A DNA stretch of 64,000 nt from Nesterenkonia sp. (GCF_029265375.1 NZ_JAJUJJ010000007.1:46261-110260), one strand, 5' to 3'; shown: positions 25,740 to 34,938, counted from the stretch's first letter. The notes: a model not told the origin generated them from the letters alone. Made by a program: numbers and translations.

Positions 25740-27056
25740 ATGGAAGCGATGAGAAAACTGCCCACGCCCCCGCTGTGGCTCTTCGGCCTCTTCGAAGCTC
25801 TCCAAGTGGTTCTGGCCACCGCGCTGATGGTGGCGCTGCCCGTGCTGGGCATTACGCTGGCGCGCAGCCTCAGCGCCTTCGACCCGGAGGCCGTCGGTGT
25901 GCTGGCAGGTCAGGTCTGGTTGGCCATCCACGCCTCTCCGCTGAACCTGCCCGGCGGCGATGACTGGTTCCACCTGGTGCCGCTGGGCTTCACCCTGATT
26001 CCCTTCCTGCTGGCCTGGCGGGCGGGCCGGCGGCTGGCCCAGGGCGCCTATCCCAGCCAGCTGTGGCAGGGCCTGGCGGCGTTCACCCTCGGCTGTGCGG
26101 CCGCCGCAGTGGCAGTGGCCGCCTTCGCCCAGGGGGACCCCGGCACCCAGGTGTGGGCCGGCGTCTCAGCAGGGGTTCTGATGGGGGTGGGCTCGCTCGC
26201 GGGCTGCTACGCCGAGGCGCGCAGCGCCACCCGCATGATCGGGGTGGACCTGGAAACCCTGGTGGAGCAGCTCTCCCAGCAGCTCAAATGGGCGGGCTCC
26301 TATCTGTGGGCGGTGCTGCGCGGCGGCGCTGTTGCCGCAGTGGCCGGTCTGGGACTCTCCGCCGCGCTGCTGGCCGGCTGGATCGCGTTCCGCTGGATGG
26401 ATATCGCCAATGCCTACCAAGAGCTGGGCGCCGGCCTGTGGGGCGGCATCGGTGTGACGCTGCTGCACCTGGGGCTGGTCCCGAATGTGGTGCTGTGGAC
26501 CCTGGCCTACACCACCGGCGCCGGATTCGCCATGGGATCAGGATCGCCGGTGGGCCCACTGGCCGCGGAACTGGGTTCCGTGCCGGAGGTGCCGCTGCTG
26601 GCAGCCCTGCCCGCCTCGGTGCTGGAGTACTCCTGGGCGGTGCTGACGCTGCCGCTGACTGCCGGGGTGATCGCCGGCTGGTGGCTGATGCGGGAGGGGG
26701 AGAACCACTTTGACGACTGGTGCCAGCTGAAGCTGAAGCTGCGGCCGGTCTCCCTGACGGTCTCCACAGCGGCGCTGGGTCTGCTGACCGGTCTGGTGGC
26801 GGCCGCGCTGCTGGTGGGACCGCTGTGGCTGTCCCACATCTCCTTGGGCATCGGCCGGATGACAGACATCGGACCGCATGCCGGCCTGGCCGCCGGCATG
26901 TTCGGGGCCTGGACTGCGGTGGGCACCATCGTCGGATACCTGGCGGCCCCCGCCACTGCGCTGACCCGCCGCCGTCGGGCAGCGCGACGCAGCGTGGACG
27001 GCCCCGCGCGGACCAAAGAGCCGGGGGACTCCGCTGAGTCCTTCAGCTCCTCGTGA
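25740..27056 (+). CDS. DUF6350-family polytopic membrane protein
   Basis: About 438 residues with some ten to twelve hydrophobic helices (first: LWLFGLFEALQVVLATALMVALP) and a basic C-terminus. This is the DUF6350 family, called PerM in mycobacteria where it supports cell division; function here is inferred from family only. The start is one of two close ATGs (25740, 25749). It lies upstream of purN, the order found in many actinobacteria, although here a small opposite-strand gene lies between them. Confidence 0.78.
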   Translation: MEAMRKLPTPPLWLFGLFEALQVVLATALMVALPVLGITLARSLSAFDPEAVGVLAGQVWLAIHASPLNLPGGDDWFHLVPLGFTLIPFLLAWRAGRRLAQGAYPSQLWQGLAAFTLGCAAAAVAVAAFAQGDPGTQVWAGVSAGVLMGVGSLAGCYAEARSATRMIGVDLETLVEQLSQQLKWAGSYLWAVLRGGAVAAVAGLGLSAALLAGWIAFRWMDIANAYQELGAGLWGGIGVTLLHLGLVPNVVLWTLAYTTGAGFAMGSGSPVGPLAAELGSVPEVPLLAALPASVLEYSWAVLTLPLTAGVIAGWWLMREGENHFDDWCQLKLKLRPVSLTVSTAALGLLTGLVAAALLVGPLWLSHISLGIGRMTDIGPHAGLAAGMFGAWTAVGTIVGYLAAPATALTRRRRAARRSVDGPARTKEPGDSAESFSSS

Positions 27057-27068
27057 GATGCAGAGAGC

Positions 27069-27518
27069 TTAGGGCATGCCGGGGATCGAGGAGACGATGT
27101 TCTGCTCGTAGTCGTCCAAGCACTGGTCGGTGGCGCGCTGAGTCACCGCTGAATTCAGGCAGCTCTCAAACTCGGCGCTGGCTTCCCAGAAGACCAGCTG
27201 CGCGCCGGCCGAGACCAAGAAGGTGCCGCAGCACAGCGAGACCATCACCGCCCCGATGAGCATCAGCGCGCTCAGCCGCCGTCGCACGCAGTGGATGAAC
27301 AGCACCACCGCCCCCACCAGCCCTGCTGCCGAGGCCAGCACTGTCACGGCCCTCCAGGGCAGCGGGAACTGCAGGCCGGCATAGCCCAGGATGATCGCCA
27401 GCACCAGCCAGCCGAGGAATCGGGAGTAGTACCGCTGGGTGTCCTCATCCGCCGGCGGGCGGGGCCGGGAGCCTGAGGAACCGGCCGCGGGGCCGGAGGG
27501 CGGGGGCGTGGCGGTCAT
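27069..27518 (-). CDS. Small uncharacterised membrane protein
   Basis: A 149-residue protein with a Pro/Gly-rich N-terminus, three hydrophobic segments (LVLAIILGYAGL, AVTVLASAAGLVGAVVLFI, LIGAVMVSLCCGTFLV) and a C-terminal extracytoplasmic-looking tail with two Cys (SCLNS, QCLDDYE) that could form a disulfide. I do not recognise the family. It is convergent with the DUF6350 gene and divergent from purN, so it interrupts an otherwise conserved pair. Confidence 0.6.
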   Translation of the reverse strand: MTATPPPSGPAAGSSGSRPRPPADEDTQRYYSRFLGWLVLAIILGYAGLQFPLPWRAVTVLASAAGLVGAVVLFIHCVRRRLSALMLIGAVMVSLCCGTFLVSAGAQLVFWEASAEFESCLNSAVTQRATDQCLDDYEQNIVSSIPGMP

Positions 27519-27581
27519 CGCAGTCCCTTCCTGAGGTCATCGCTGGTCGGCCGGCTCGGCGTCCAGCCTATCGCTGACCGG

Positions 27582-27587
27582 TACTCT
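27582..27587 (+). promoter_or_regulatory. -10 element of a leaderless purN mRNA
   Basis: TACTCT ends seven bases before the purN ATG at 27595. Confidence 0.5.
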
Positions 27588-27594
27588 GGAGCGC

Positions 27595-28182
27595 ATGCGA
27601 ATCGTCGTCCTCGTGTCCGGTTCGGGCACCAATCTGCAGGCGGTCATCGACGCCGTGGCCTCCGGGCAGGTGCAGGCCGAGCTGGCCGCGGTGGGATCGG
27701 ATGTGTCCGGCTGCGGGGGACTGGCCCGTGCCGAAACTGCCGGGATTCCCACCTTCGCGGTGCCGCTGCCGCGCGGGGCCACCGGCGATCAGCGATCCCA
27801 GTGGAATCGCCAGCTGTGCCAGCAGGTGCGCAGCCACCGGCCGGATCTGCTGGTCTCCAGCGGGTTCATGAAGATCCTCTCCGCCGAGTTTCTGCAGCAG
27901 GTCGGGGCGCCGGTGATCAACACGCATCCGGCGCTGCTGCCCAGCTTCCCCGGGGCTCACGGGGTCCGCGACGCGCTCGCCGCCGGGGTGAAGATCACCG
28001 GCTGCACGGTCCACCAGGTGGATGCGGGGGTGGACACCGGGCCGATTCTGGCGCAGGCGGCGGTGGAGGTGAGAGCCGACGACGACGAAGCCGCGCTGCA
28101 TGAGCGCATCAAGGTTCAGGAGCGTCGTCTGCTGGTGGAGACGCTGCGCCGCATCGCCGCGGGGGAGCTGGTCCTCTCCTGA
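27595..28182 (+). CDS. purN: Phosphoribosylglycinamide formyltransferase
   Basis: A 195-residue de novo purine enzyme transferring a formyl group from 10-formyl-THF to GAR. VSGSGTNLQA binds the phosphoribosyl group, and HPALLPSFPGAHGVRDAL contains the catalytic His and folate-contact region; the conserved catalytic Asp lies in VDAGVDTGPI. It is not followed by purH, which usually comes next in this group; the next gene is convergent. Confidence 0.96.
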   Translation: MRIVVLVSGSGTNLQAVIDAVASGQVQAELAAVGSDVSGCGGLARAETAGIPTFAVPLPRGATGDQRSQWNRQLCQQVRSHRPDLLVSSGFMKILSAEFLQQVGAPVINTHPALLPSFPGAHGVRDALAAGVKITGCTVHQVDAGVDTGPILAQAAVEVRADDDEAALHERIKVQERRLLVETLRRIAAGELVLS

Positions 28183-28192
28183 GCGGTGAGGC

Positions 28193-28208
28193 AGCGCCCG
28201 GCGGCGCT
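28193..28208. terminator. Short hairpin between purN and the convergent gene
   Basis: AGCGCC and GGCGCT form a 6-bp stem with a CGGC loop in the 25-nt gap. No T-run, so termination is only suggested. Confidence 0.35.
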
Positions 28209-29308
28209 CAGGCTCCCGGTCCGCCGTACGGGCTGGTGAGGCCGGGCTGCCCGTAGGGCGGCGGCGACGGACGCTTCAGCGCTTCCTTATAGGCCCGCCG
28301 CTGACGGAGGTAGTCGCTGGAGGCCGGCAGCCACAGCAGGATCACCGCCCCGATGCTGGCGGCCACCACCCCGCTGATCACCATGTAAAGCGAGCCGATG
28401 CCGAATCCCAGGACGAACATGGTCAGGCTCAGCGCGCCCCAGATAGTGGCCAGGACCCGGGCCGCGTTGAACATGGTGCCCAAGAAGGCCAGCAGCAGGT
28501 AGACGCCCAGGAGGAAGACTCCCCAGCCCACGGCGAAGATGGCCAGCACCATCTGGGAGGCCTGGGTCATCATCTCCCGCATCTCCTGCGGGTCCATATT
28601 CTCCAGCTCAGCACGCAGCTCAGGGTCATCAGTCTGTTCGATCTGGCGCTCCAGATCCTGCTCCATCATCTGCTGGAACTGCTCGTCGCTGAGGACTTCC
28701 TCCAGCACCGGGGCGGCCTGGGTGGTGGCCAGCACTCCCCATACCAGGGCCAGCACGCCGGCAATGAGCATCAGCCAGCGCGCCCCCTGCACGGTGCCCG
28801 GCATTTTGGGGCGTTCAGCGCCGGGTCCGCCGGGATACCCGCCCCAGGCGCCCGGTCCGCCGGGGTATCCGCCGGGAACGCCGTAGCCGGGCTGGTCAGC
28901 CGGTGAGGGCTGGCCGTAAGGGTTCTGGCCGTAGGGGCTCTGCTGCTGGTTGGTGCCGTAGGGGGTCTCCCCATAGGGATTCTCCCCATACGGATTCTGC
29001 CCGTAGGGCTCCTGAGCGTAGGGGCTCTGATCCCAGACGGGCCGGCTGCCGGGACCGGTGGTCCCGGACGGTCCCCAGGTGGGCTGACCCCACGGGGCAT
29101 TCTGCGGTGACTGGTCCGCCGCCTGCTCCGAAGACCCGCTGCCTGACGGCGGGGTCTCCGGGCTCTGCTGCTGACGGCTCTGCTGCTGATCGCCCTCGGA
29201 ATCTGACCGCTCGGAGGCATAGCGCCCGTAGCGGGGCTCCGGCCGCGGGTCCTGGCCGCGGGACCGGTCGGCGTCGTCGGGGCGGTTCCCGCCCGATTCA
29301 GTGCTCAT
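28208..29308 (-). CDS. Pro/Tyr/Gly-rich membrane protein with NPYG repeats
   Basis: A 366-residue protein. Residues 1-95 are acidic and Gln/Ser-rich; ~95-175 carry repeated PYGQNPYGENPYGE-type units and PGGYPGGPG; the rest has about four hydrophobic segments separated by an acidic coiled-coil-like loop (MMEQDLERQIEQTDDPELRAELE region). The membrane part resembles DUF4064-type proteins of actinobacteria. The start at 29308 has GGAGAG just upstream. The Tyr-rich cytoplasmic tail could mediate protein contacts or phosphorylation; no function is assigned. Confidence 0.7.
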   Translation of the reverse strand: MSTESGGNRPDDADRSRGQDPRPEPRYGRYASERSDSEGDQQQSRQQQSPETPPSGSGSSEQAADQSPQNAPWGQPTWGPSGTTGPGSRPVWDQSPYAQEPYGQNPYGENPYGETPYGTNQQQSPYGQNPYGQPSPADQPGYGVPGGYPGGPGAWGGYPGGPGAERPKMPGTVQGARWLMLIAGVLALVWGVLATTQAAPVLEEVLSDEQFQQMMEQDLERQIEQTDDPELRAELENMDPQEMREMMTQASQMVLAIFAVGWGVFLLGVYLLLAFLGTMFNAARVLATIWGALSLTMFVLGFGIGSLYMVISGVVAASIGAVILLWLPASSDYLRQRRAYKEALKRPSPPPYGQPGLTSPYGGPGA

Positions 29309-29482
29309 GAACTCTCCGCTCCCCGTCGTGTCGGCGTCGTCGTCTCGTTGCTTCTCCCGCCGCAGCAGATGCCATGCGGCTCCTGCGGCCTCCGGCCAGG
29401 CGCCGCACTCCCGCGCGGCGTCCAGTGCCACTGTATCGACTTCAGCCTGAAGGATACCCAGGAAGCTGAGAGACTAGGGGCC

Positions 29483-30145
29483 ATGCCTTCCACTGCTGTA
29501 CACCTGGTCCGCCACGGCGAAGTGCACAATCCAGACCGCGTGCTCTACGGCCGCCTGTCCGGCTTCGGTCTTTCCGAGCTCGGCCGGCAGATGGCTGAAG
29601 GGATCGCCGAGCACTTCGTCCAACGCGCTGAGAACGGCCACCCGGTTCATCTGCTGGCGTCGTCCCCGCTGCAGCGGGCGCAGGAGACCATCGCGCCGCT
29701 CGCCGCGCGGCTGGGTCTGCCGGTGACCATCGACGAGCGGGTCCTGGAGGCCGAGAACGCGTTCGAGGGTCTCTCCGATGTCAAGCACCACCTGCGCCGC
29801 CCCCGCTACTGGCCGCTGCTGCTCAACCCGTTCCGGCCCTCCTGGGGGGAGCCGTATAAGCGTCAGGTGGAACGGGTGCTGGCGGCTGTGAAGGACCTTT
29901 CGGACCGCGCATTGGCCGAATACGGCGACGGGGCCGAGGCAGTGGTGGTCTCTCACCAGCTGCCGATCTGGGTCACCCGCCTGTGGGCCGAGCAACGGCC
30001 GCTGTGGCACGACCCCCGGCAGCGCGAATGCACACTGACATCCGTGACCACCCTGCACATCGGCCCTGAGGGAGTGGAGTCGGTCAGCTACGCCGAGCCG
30101 AACAAGCACCTCTCCCAGCAGGCGCTGGCGCTCCCAGGGGCCTGA
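29483..30145 (+). CDS. Histidine phosphatase family protein
   Basis: A 220-residue enzyme of the phosphoglycerate-mutase-like fold. LVRHGEVHNP holds the catalytic His, SSPLQRAQET the Arg, and VVVSHQLPIWV the second His. These enzymes act on varied phosphorylated metabolites. The gene lies directly upstream of the cytochrome c biogenesis operon, a position conserved in many actinobacteria, but the functional link is unknown. Confidence 0.88.
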   Translation: MPSTAVHLVRHGEVHNPDRVLYGRLSGFGLSELGRQMAEGIAEHFVQRAENGHPVHLLASSPLQRAQETIAPLAARLGLPVTIDERVLEAENAFEGLSDVKHHLRRPRYWPLLLNPFRPSWGEPYKRQVERVLAAVKDLSDRALAEYGDGAEAVVVSHQLPIWVTRLWAEQRPLWHDPRQRECTLTSVTTLHIGPEGVESVSYAEPNKHLSQQALALPGA

Positions 30146-30178
30146 GCCCGCAGGTGCGACGGCGCCTTCGCGCACTCG

Positions 30179-30195
30179 TTCTACACGCTGTAGAA
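30179..30195 (+). promoter_or_regulatory. Palindromic operator candidate, copy 2
   Basis: TTCTACACGCTGTAGAA, 7-bp arms and a CGC spacer, identical to the core at 17602-17618 on the other strand. It overlaps the likely -10 TAGAAT (30191-30196) of the TlpA-CcdA-ResB-CcsB operon, so a bound repressor would block transcription. Confidence 0.7.
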
Positions 30196-30207
30196 TTTGG
30201 GAGACTT

Positions 30208-30906
30208 ATGACTCTTCTCCAGCACTGCGGCACCCGGGTCCGCGCCGCCGGCGCGGCCCTGCTGGTGGCTGCCCTGGCGCTCACCGGCTGCGGAGGCTCC
30301 TCGGATGAGCTGGCGCAGCGGGCCTCCAATGACGGCTCCAACTATGTGGCCGGCGACGGTTCCGTGGAGGAGATCGCCCCGGAGAACCGCGGCGAACCGG
30401 TGGCAGTGGAGTCCACCCTCTTCGACGGCACCGAGGTGAACGCCGAGACGTTCACCGGCCAGGTCACCGTCATCAACTTCTGGTACGCCGGCTGCGCCCC
30501 GTGCCGCAAAGAGGCTCCGGATCTGCAGGCCCTCTACGAGGAGTTCCAGCCCGAAGGTGTGCAGTTCTACGGCGTGAACACCCGTGATACCCAGGCCACT
30601 GCCGAAGCCTTCGAGCGGAACTTCGGGGTCACCTACCCCTCTATGGAGGACCGCAGCGGCCAGGTGCTGATGGCCATGACCGACTACGTCCACCCTTCCG
30701 CGGTGCCAACGACGCTGGTGCTGGACACCCAGGGCCGCGTGGCGGCGAAGATCGTCGGCATGATCGAGCCGGGCACCCTGCGGGCACTGGTCACGACCGC
30801 CCTGGAGGAGGACGACGACGCCGGGGACTCGAGCCGGCAGGCCTCCGGGCAGGACGCGGCCGCAGACCACCGGCTGCACACCGGCAGCGCGGCGCCTGAG
30901 GCATGA
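30208..30906 (+). CDS. TlpA/ResA-like thiol-disulfide oxidoreductase lipoprotein
   Basis: A 232-residue lipoprotein. The lipobox LTGC (Cys28) follows a hydrophobic signal, so it is anchored outside the membrane. The thioredoxin-fold domain has WYAGCAPCR, with the redox pair Cys96-Cys99 and the cis-Pro region AVPTTLVLD. It would reduce apocytochrome c haem-binding cysteines using electrons from CcdA. The ATG follows GGGAG. Its end overlaps ccdA by four bases. The acidic C-terminal tail (~30 residues) is variable. Confidence 0.92.
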   Translation: MTLLQHCGTRVRAAGAALLVAALALTGCGGSSDELAQRASNDGSNYVAGDGSVEEIAPENRGEPVAVESTLFDGTEVNAETFTGQVTVINFWYAGCAPCRKEAPDLQALYEEFQPEGVQFYGVNTRDTQATAEAFERNFGVTYPSMEDRSGQVLMAMTDYVHPSAVPTTLVLDTQGRVAAKIVGMIEPGTLRALVTTALEEDDDAGDSSRQASGQDAAADHRLHTGSAAPEA

Positions 30907-31667
30907 CGCCGGCACTGACGGCGAACAATCCGTTCGCTGAGATCATCTTCGACGGCGGACTGCTGCTGGCCGCTCCGGTGGCGCTTCTGGCCGGGCTGGT
31001 CTCCTTCCTCTCGCCCTGTGTGCTGCCGCTGGTGCCGGGCTATCTGGGCTACGTCACCGGACTCTCCGGAGTGGAGCTGCACCAGCGCGCAAAATCCCGC
31101 ATGGTGCTCGGCGCCACCCTGTTCGTCCTGGGGTTCAGCGTGGTGTTCGTGCTCATCGGAGCGGTGTTCACCTACGCCACAGCCTGGCTGCGGTTCGAAG
31201 GCGGCTGGGTCACCCAGGTGCTGGGAGCCGTCGTCGTGCTCATGGGCCTGGTCTTCATGGGTGCCTTCAGCCTCTTCCAGCGTGAGGCCAAGATCCGCCG
31301 CCGTCCCCCCGACGGACTGCTGGGCGCGCCCATCCTGGGGGCCACCTTCGGCATCGGCTGGGCCCCCTGCATCGGCCCCACCCTGGCAGCGGTGCTGGCC
31401 TTGGTCTACGGCGCCGAACCCGGCCGCGGGGCGCTGCTGGTGTTCATCTACTGCCTGGGTCTGGGTCTGCCGTTCATCCTGATCAGCCTCGGCCTGCAGC
31501 GCGGCATGCGGGCCATGGCGTTCTTCACCCGGCACAAGGCCGCAGTGATGCGCACCGGGGGCGCCGTGCTGATCGTGGTGGGCCTGCTGATGGTCACCGG
31601 CATCTGGAACACATGGGTCTATGCCCTGCAGGACTGGTTCGCCAATGAGGTGGTGATGCCCATATGA
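30903..31667 (+). CDS. ccdA: Cytochrome c biogenesis protein CcdA
   Basis: A 254-residue, six-helix membrane protein that passes electrons from cytoplasmic thioredoxin to the external thiol reductase. The paired cysteines are in FLSPCVLPLVPGYLG and GIGWAPCIGPTLAAV, the hallmark sites of the CcdA/DsbD transmembrane domain. Overlaps at both ends (ATGA) show tight coupling in the operon. Confidence 0.95.
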   Translation: MTPALTANNPFAEIIFDGGLLLAAPVALLAGLVSFLSPCVLPLVPGYLGYVTGLSGVELHQRAKSRMVLGATLFVLGFSVVFVLIGAVFTYATAWLRFEGGWVTQVLGAVVVLMGLVFMGAFSLFQREAKIRRRPPDGLLGAPILGATFGIGWAPCIGPTLAAVLALVYGAEPGRGALLVFIYCLGLGLPFILISLGLQRGMRAMAFFTRHKAAVMRTGGAVLIVVGLLMVTGIWNTWVYALQDWFANEVVMPI

Positions 31668-33421
31668 GCACCGAGCCCTCCGCCCACCGGGACAACGCCC
31701 GGGAGGACGCTCTGCACGCAGCCCAGGGCACCGGCTCCTCCGCTTCCGACGCCGATGCCCGCGAGCCGCGCCAGGCGGCCGTCCCTGCGCTGGGCTTCGC
31801 GGGAATGCTGCGCTGGGCCTGGACGCAGCTGACCTCGATGCGCACTGCGCTGATGCTTCTTCTGCTGCTGGCGGTGGCGGCGGTGCCCGGCTCTGTCTTC
31901 CCGCAGCGGGTCCAGGACTCCTTCGCGGTGCAGGCCTGGATTGACGACAATCCCACGCTCGGGCCGGTGCTGGACGCCCTGCAGATGTTCGACGTCTACT
32001 CCTCAGTGTGGTTCTCGGCGATCTATCTGCTGCTGTTCATCTCGCTGATCGGCTGCATCATCCCGCGCGCCCGCAAGCACTGGCAGCAGATGCGATCGGC
32101 CCCGCCGCGCACCCCCCGCCGGCTGGAGCGGCTGCCTGAATACGGGGCCGTGGAGCTGAACCATCCCGACGGCGAGGACGCTGCCGAGTCCAGCCGCCCC
32201 GGCCCCACCCCTGAGCAGGCGCTGGAGGATGCGGCCCGCATTCTGCGCAAGCGCCGCTACCGGGTGGAGACCCGGCCCCAGCGCAATGAGGCCGGTGAGG
32301 TCACCTCCGGCTCGGTGGGCGCGGAGAAGGGCTATCTGAAGGAAGTCGGCAATATCCTCTTCCACGTCTCTCTGGTGGGAGTGCTGATCTTCGTGGCGTT
32401 GGGCGCGATGTTCAGCTACCGGGGGCAGAAGATCATTGTGGAGGACGAAGGCTTCGTCAACGCGCTGGTCGCCTATGACAACTTCTACCCGGGCACCTGG
32501 TTCAGCGAGGACCAGTTGGAGCCCTTCATGATCCGGCTCGACGGATTCGAGCGGGCGTTCGACCGGGAACTGGTCGACGGCGAGCCGGGCCCCCACTACG
32601 GCCAGGCGCTGGACTTCGCCGCCGACGTCACGGTCCAGGAGGGCCCCGGGGACGAGCCGGAGCAGAGGCAGCTGCGGGTGAACCACCCCTTGTCCCTGGG
32701 CGGGGCGAACGTCTACCTTCCGGGCAACGGCTACGCGCCAGTGGTGACTGTGCGCGACGGCGAGGGGGAGGTGGCGTTCTCCGGTCCGGTGATCACCCGG
32801 CCCGACGACGGCACCTACTCCTCCATGATGGTCCTCAAGGTTCCCGACGCTCAGCCCGAGCAGCTGGGCTTCGTGGGCCTGTTTCTCCCCACAGCCCATG
32901 ACACCGGCGACGGCATGGCCGTCTCAGTGGACCCCGAGCTGCACAACCCGCAGCTGCACCTGAACTCCTACTACGGCGACCTCGGACTCGATGACGGCAC
33001 TCCGCAGAACGTCTACGTCCTGGAGACAGAGGACCTGGAGGTGCTCAACTCCCGGGAGACGGACGCCGGCGGAATCGTGCTGAGCCCGGGCGATACGCAG
33101 GAGCTGCCCAACGGACTCGGCTCCATCGAGTTCGAGGGAGTGCAGGACTACATCGCCATCGACATCACCTACAACCCGGGTGAGACGGCCGTGCTGATCT
33201 GCGCCCTGACCGCCACCGCAGGACTGGTGACCAGCCTGTTCACGCGGCGCCGGCGGGCATGGGTGACCGTGGAGAGAACCGACGCCGGGCGTACACTGGT
33301 GCGCTACGGGCTGCTGTCCCGCGGCGAGGATTTCAGCCTGCGGGAGGAGAACATCGCCCTGCGCTCCGAGTTTGAGAAGGCCTGGCCAGTCCGCGCCCCC
33401 GAGGAGAACACCGAGTCATGA
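31664..33421 (+). CDS. resB: Cytochrome c biogenesis protein ResB
   Basis: A 585-residue membrane protein, part of the System II (ResB-CcsB) haem delivery and cytochrome c synthetase complex. Three N-terminal helices (around TALMLLLLLAVAAVPGSVFPQR, VWFSAIYLLLFISLIGCIIPR and ILFHVSLVGVLIF), a long external domain (~240-500) and a final helix near LICALTATAGLVTSLF are as expected. It overlaps both neighbours by four bases. Confidence 0.94.
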   Translation: MSTEPSAHRDNAREDALHAAQGTGSSASDADAREPRQAAVPALGFAGMLRWAWTQLTSMRTALMLLLLLAVAAVPGSVFPQRVQDSFAVQAWIDDNPTLGPVLDALQMFDVYSSVWFSAIYLLLFISLIGCIIPRARKHWQQMRSAPPRTPRRLERLPEYGAVELNHPDGEDAAESSRPGPTPEQALEDAARILRKRRYRVETRPQRNEAGEVTSGSVGAEKGYLKEVGNILFHVSLVGVLIFVALGAMFSYRGQKIIVEDEGFVNALVAYDNFYPGTWFSEDQLEPFMIRLDGFERAFDRELVDGEPGPHYGQALDFAADVTVQEGPGDEPEQRQLRVNHPLSLGGANVYLPGNGYAPVVTVRDGEGEVAFSGPVITRPDDGTYSSMMVLKVPDAQPEQLGFVGLFLPTAHDTGDGMAVSVDPELHNPQLHLNSYYGDLGLDDGTPQNVYVLETEDLEVLNSRETDAGGIVLSPGDTQELPNGLGSIEFEGVQDYIAIDITYNPGETAVLICALTATAGLVTSLFTRRRRAWVTVERTDAGRTLVRYGLLSRGEDFSLREENIALRSEFEKAWPVRAPEENTES

Positions 33422-34593
33422 CCATTCCCGTGCTGACCGTCCAGCTGCCCAGCATCAATGTGCAGCTGGCCGAATACTCTGAGCTGTTCACACTGATCAG
33501 CGCCTGCCTCTACACCCTGGCGTTCATCCTGTTCACTGTGGACACCGCCCGCAGCTCGGCGACGATCCGCCGGGTGGAGGCTGAGCTGGCAGCTGAGCAG
33601 TCCTCCTCCCGGGAACGGGTCGGTGCAGCAGCCGGCACCGCCTCATCTGGTGCGGCTGCCTCCGAGGCGTCCGCCTCGCCTGCGACCAGCGGCTCCGGCA
33701 CCGGTGCCCCGGGCGCCGCAGACCGGCCGGAGGGCACCTCAGCCGGCTCCGCGGCAGCCGAGCCGGAGCTGGTGGATGCGGATATGGCCTATCTGGGCAC
33801 ACGGCGCCCGTTCGCCAATGTGGCCATCGCCCTGACCGCGGTGGGGGCAGCCGGCCACGCCTTCGCCGTCGTCGCCCGCGGCCTGGCCGCCTCCCGGTGG
33901 CCGCTGGGCAATATGTATGAGTTCCTGGTCGGCGCCGCCCTGGTGGTGACCGTGGTCTACCTGGCTGCTCTGCTGCGGCGGGATCTGCGATTCCTGGGGA
34001 TCTTTGTGCTCGGCCTGGTGGTGACCATGATGGTGGCCGCCACTATCGGTTTCCCCACTCCGGTGGGCCACGTCCAGCCTGCTCTGCAGAGCCCCTGGAT
34101 CGCCATCCACGTCTCTCTGGCGGTGCTGGCGATCTCGCTGTTCACACTGACCTTCGCGATGAACGTCCTGCAGCTGGTCCAGTCCCGGCGTGAGAAGGCG
34201 CTGGAGTCTGCCGGGGGTGAGGGCCGGTTCGAGCGTACAGTGGCGCGCTGGCAGTTCATGCGCCTGGTGCCGCAGGCCTTCTCCCTGGAGTCGTGGGCCT
34301 ACCGGCTCAACGCAGTGGCCTTCGTGTTCTGGACGGTCGGGCCGCTGATCACCGGCGCCATCTGGGCCCAGCAGTCCTGGGGCCGGTACTGGGGCTGGGA
34401 TCCGAAAGAGGTGTGGACCTTCGTGATCTGGGTGGTCTACGCCGGGTATCTGCACGCCCGGGCCACCCGCGGCTGGACGGGAAATCGAGCCGCCTGGCTG
34501 TCGATCATCGGGTTCGGATGCATCATCATCAACTATGCGGTGGTCAACGTCTTCTTCCCCGGTCTGCACTCCTACGCCGGACTGCCCGAGTAG
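33418..34593 (+). CDS. ccsB: Cytochrome c biogenesis protein CcsB/ResC
   Basis: A 391-residue haem-handling protein. The Trp-rich haem-binding motif WGRYWGWDPKEVW is complete, with conserved His residues in flanking loops (GHAFAVV region and LHARATRG). A ~75-residue Ala/Ser/Gly-rich cytoplasmic insert (around 45-115) separates the first helix from the conserved core and is probably disordered. It is the last gene of the four-gene coupled cluster; the DUF4229 gene follows ten bases later. Confidence 0.95.
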   Translation: MTIPVLTVQLPSINVQLAEYSELFTLISACLYTLAFILFTVDTARSSATIRRVEAELAAEQSSSRERVGAAAGTASSGAAASEASASPATSGSGTGAPGAADRPEGTSAGSAAAEPELVDADMAYLGTRRPFANVAIALTAVGAAGHAFAVVARGLAASRWPLGNMYEFLVGAALVVTVVYLAALLRRDLRFLGIFVLGLVVTMMVAATIGFPTPVGHVQPALQSPWIAIHVSLAVLAISLFTLTFAMNVLQLVQSRREKALESAGGEGRFERTVARWQFMRLVPQAFSLESWAYRLNAVAFVFWTVGPLITGAIWAQQSWGRYWGWDPKEVWTFVIWVVYAGYLHARATRGWTGNRAAWLSIIGFGCIIINYAVVNVFFPGLHSYAGLPE

Positions 34594-34602
34594 GAGACGA
34601 AC

Positions 34603-34938
34603 ATGGCTGTGCTGAAATACTCTCTGCTGCGCCTGGGCGTCTTCGCCGCGGTCTTCTTCGGCTGTCTCTACCTGGATCTGGGGCGCTTCACGCTGCTCTT
34701 CGCCCTGCTGGTGGGCCTGCTGGTCTCCTGGGCTGTGGCCTATCTGTTCTTCAACCGGCTGCGGGTAGCCGCCGGCCAGCAGCTGGCCGGCTGGTTGGGC
34801 CGGCGTCGGTACAGCGCCTCCGAGGCCGATGACAACGCCGCCGAGGATGAGATCGCCGAGCGCTACCACCAGCAGACCGACCCCGCCCGGGATCCTCACC
34901 AGGGCCCCGAGGCCGATCCGCCTGCCGCCCGCGGCTGA
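34603..34938 (+). CDS. DUF4229 small membrane protein
   Basis: A 111-residue protein with two helices (LLRLGVFAAVFFGCLYL and FTLLFALLVGLLVSWAVAYLFF) followed by a charged cytoplasmic tail (RRRYSASEADDNAAEDE). This matches DUF4229, an actinobacterial family commonly found between cytochrome c biogenesis and menaquinone genes. No biochemical role is known. It is probably co-transcribed with ccsB. Confidence 0.82.
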   Translation: MAVLKYSLLRLGVFAAVFFGCLYLDLGRFTLLFALLVGLLVSWAVAYLFFNRLRVAAGQQLAGWLGRRRYSASEADDNAAEDEIAERYHQQTDPARDPHQGPEADPPAARG

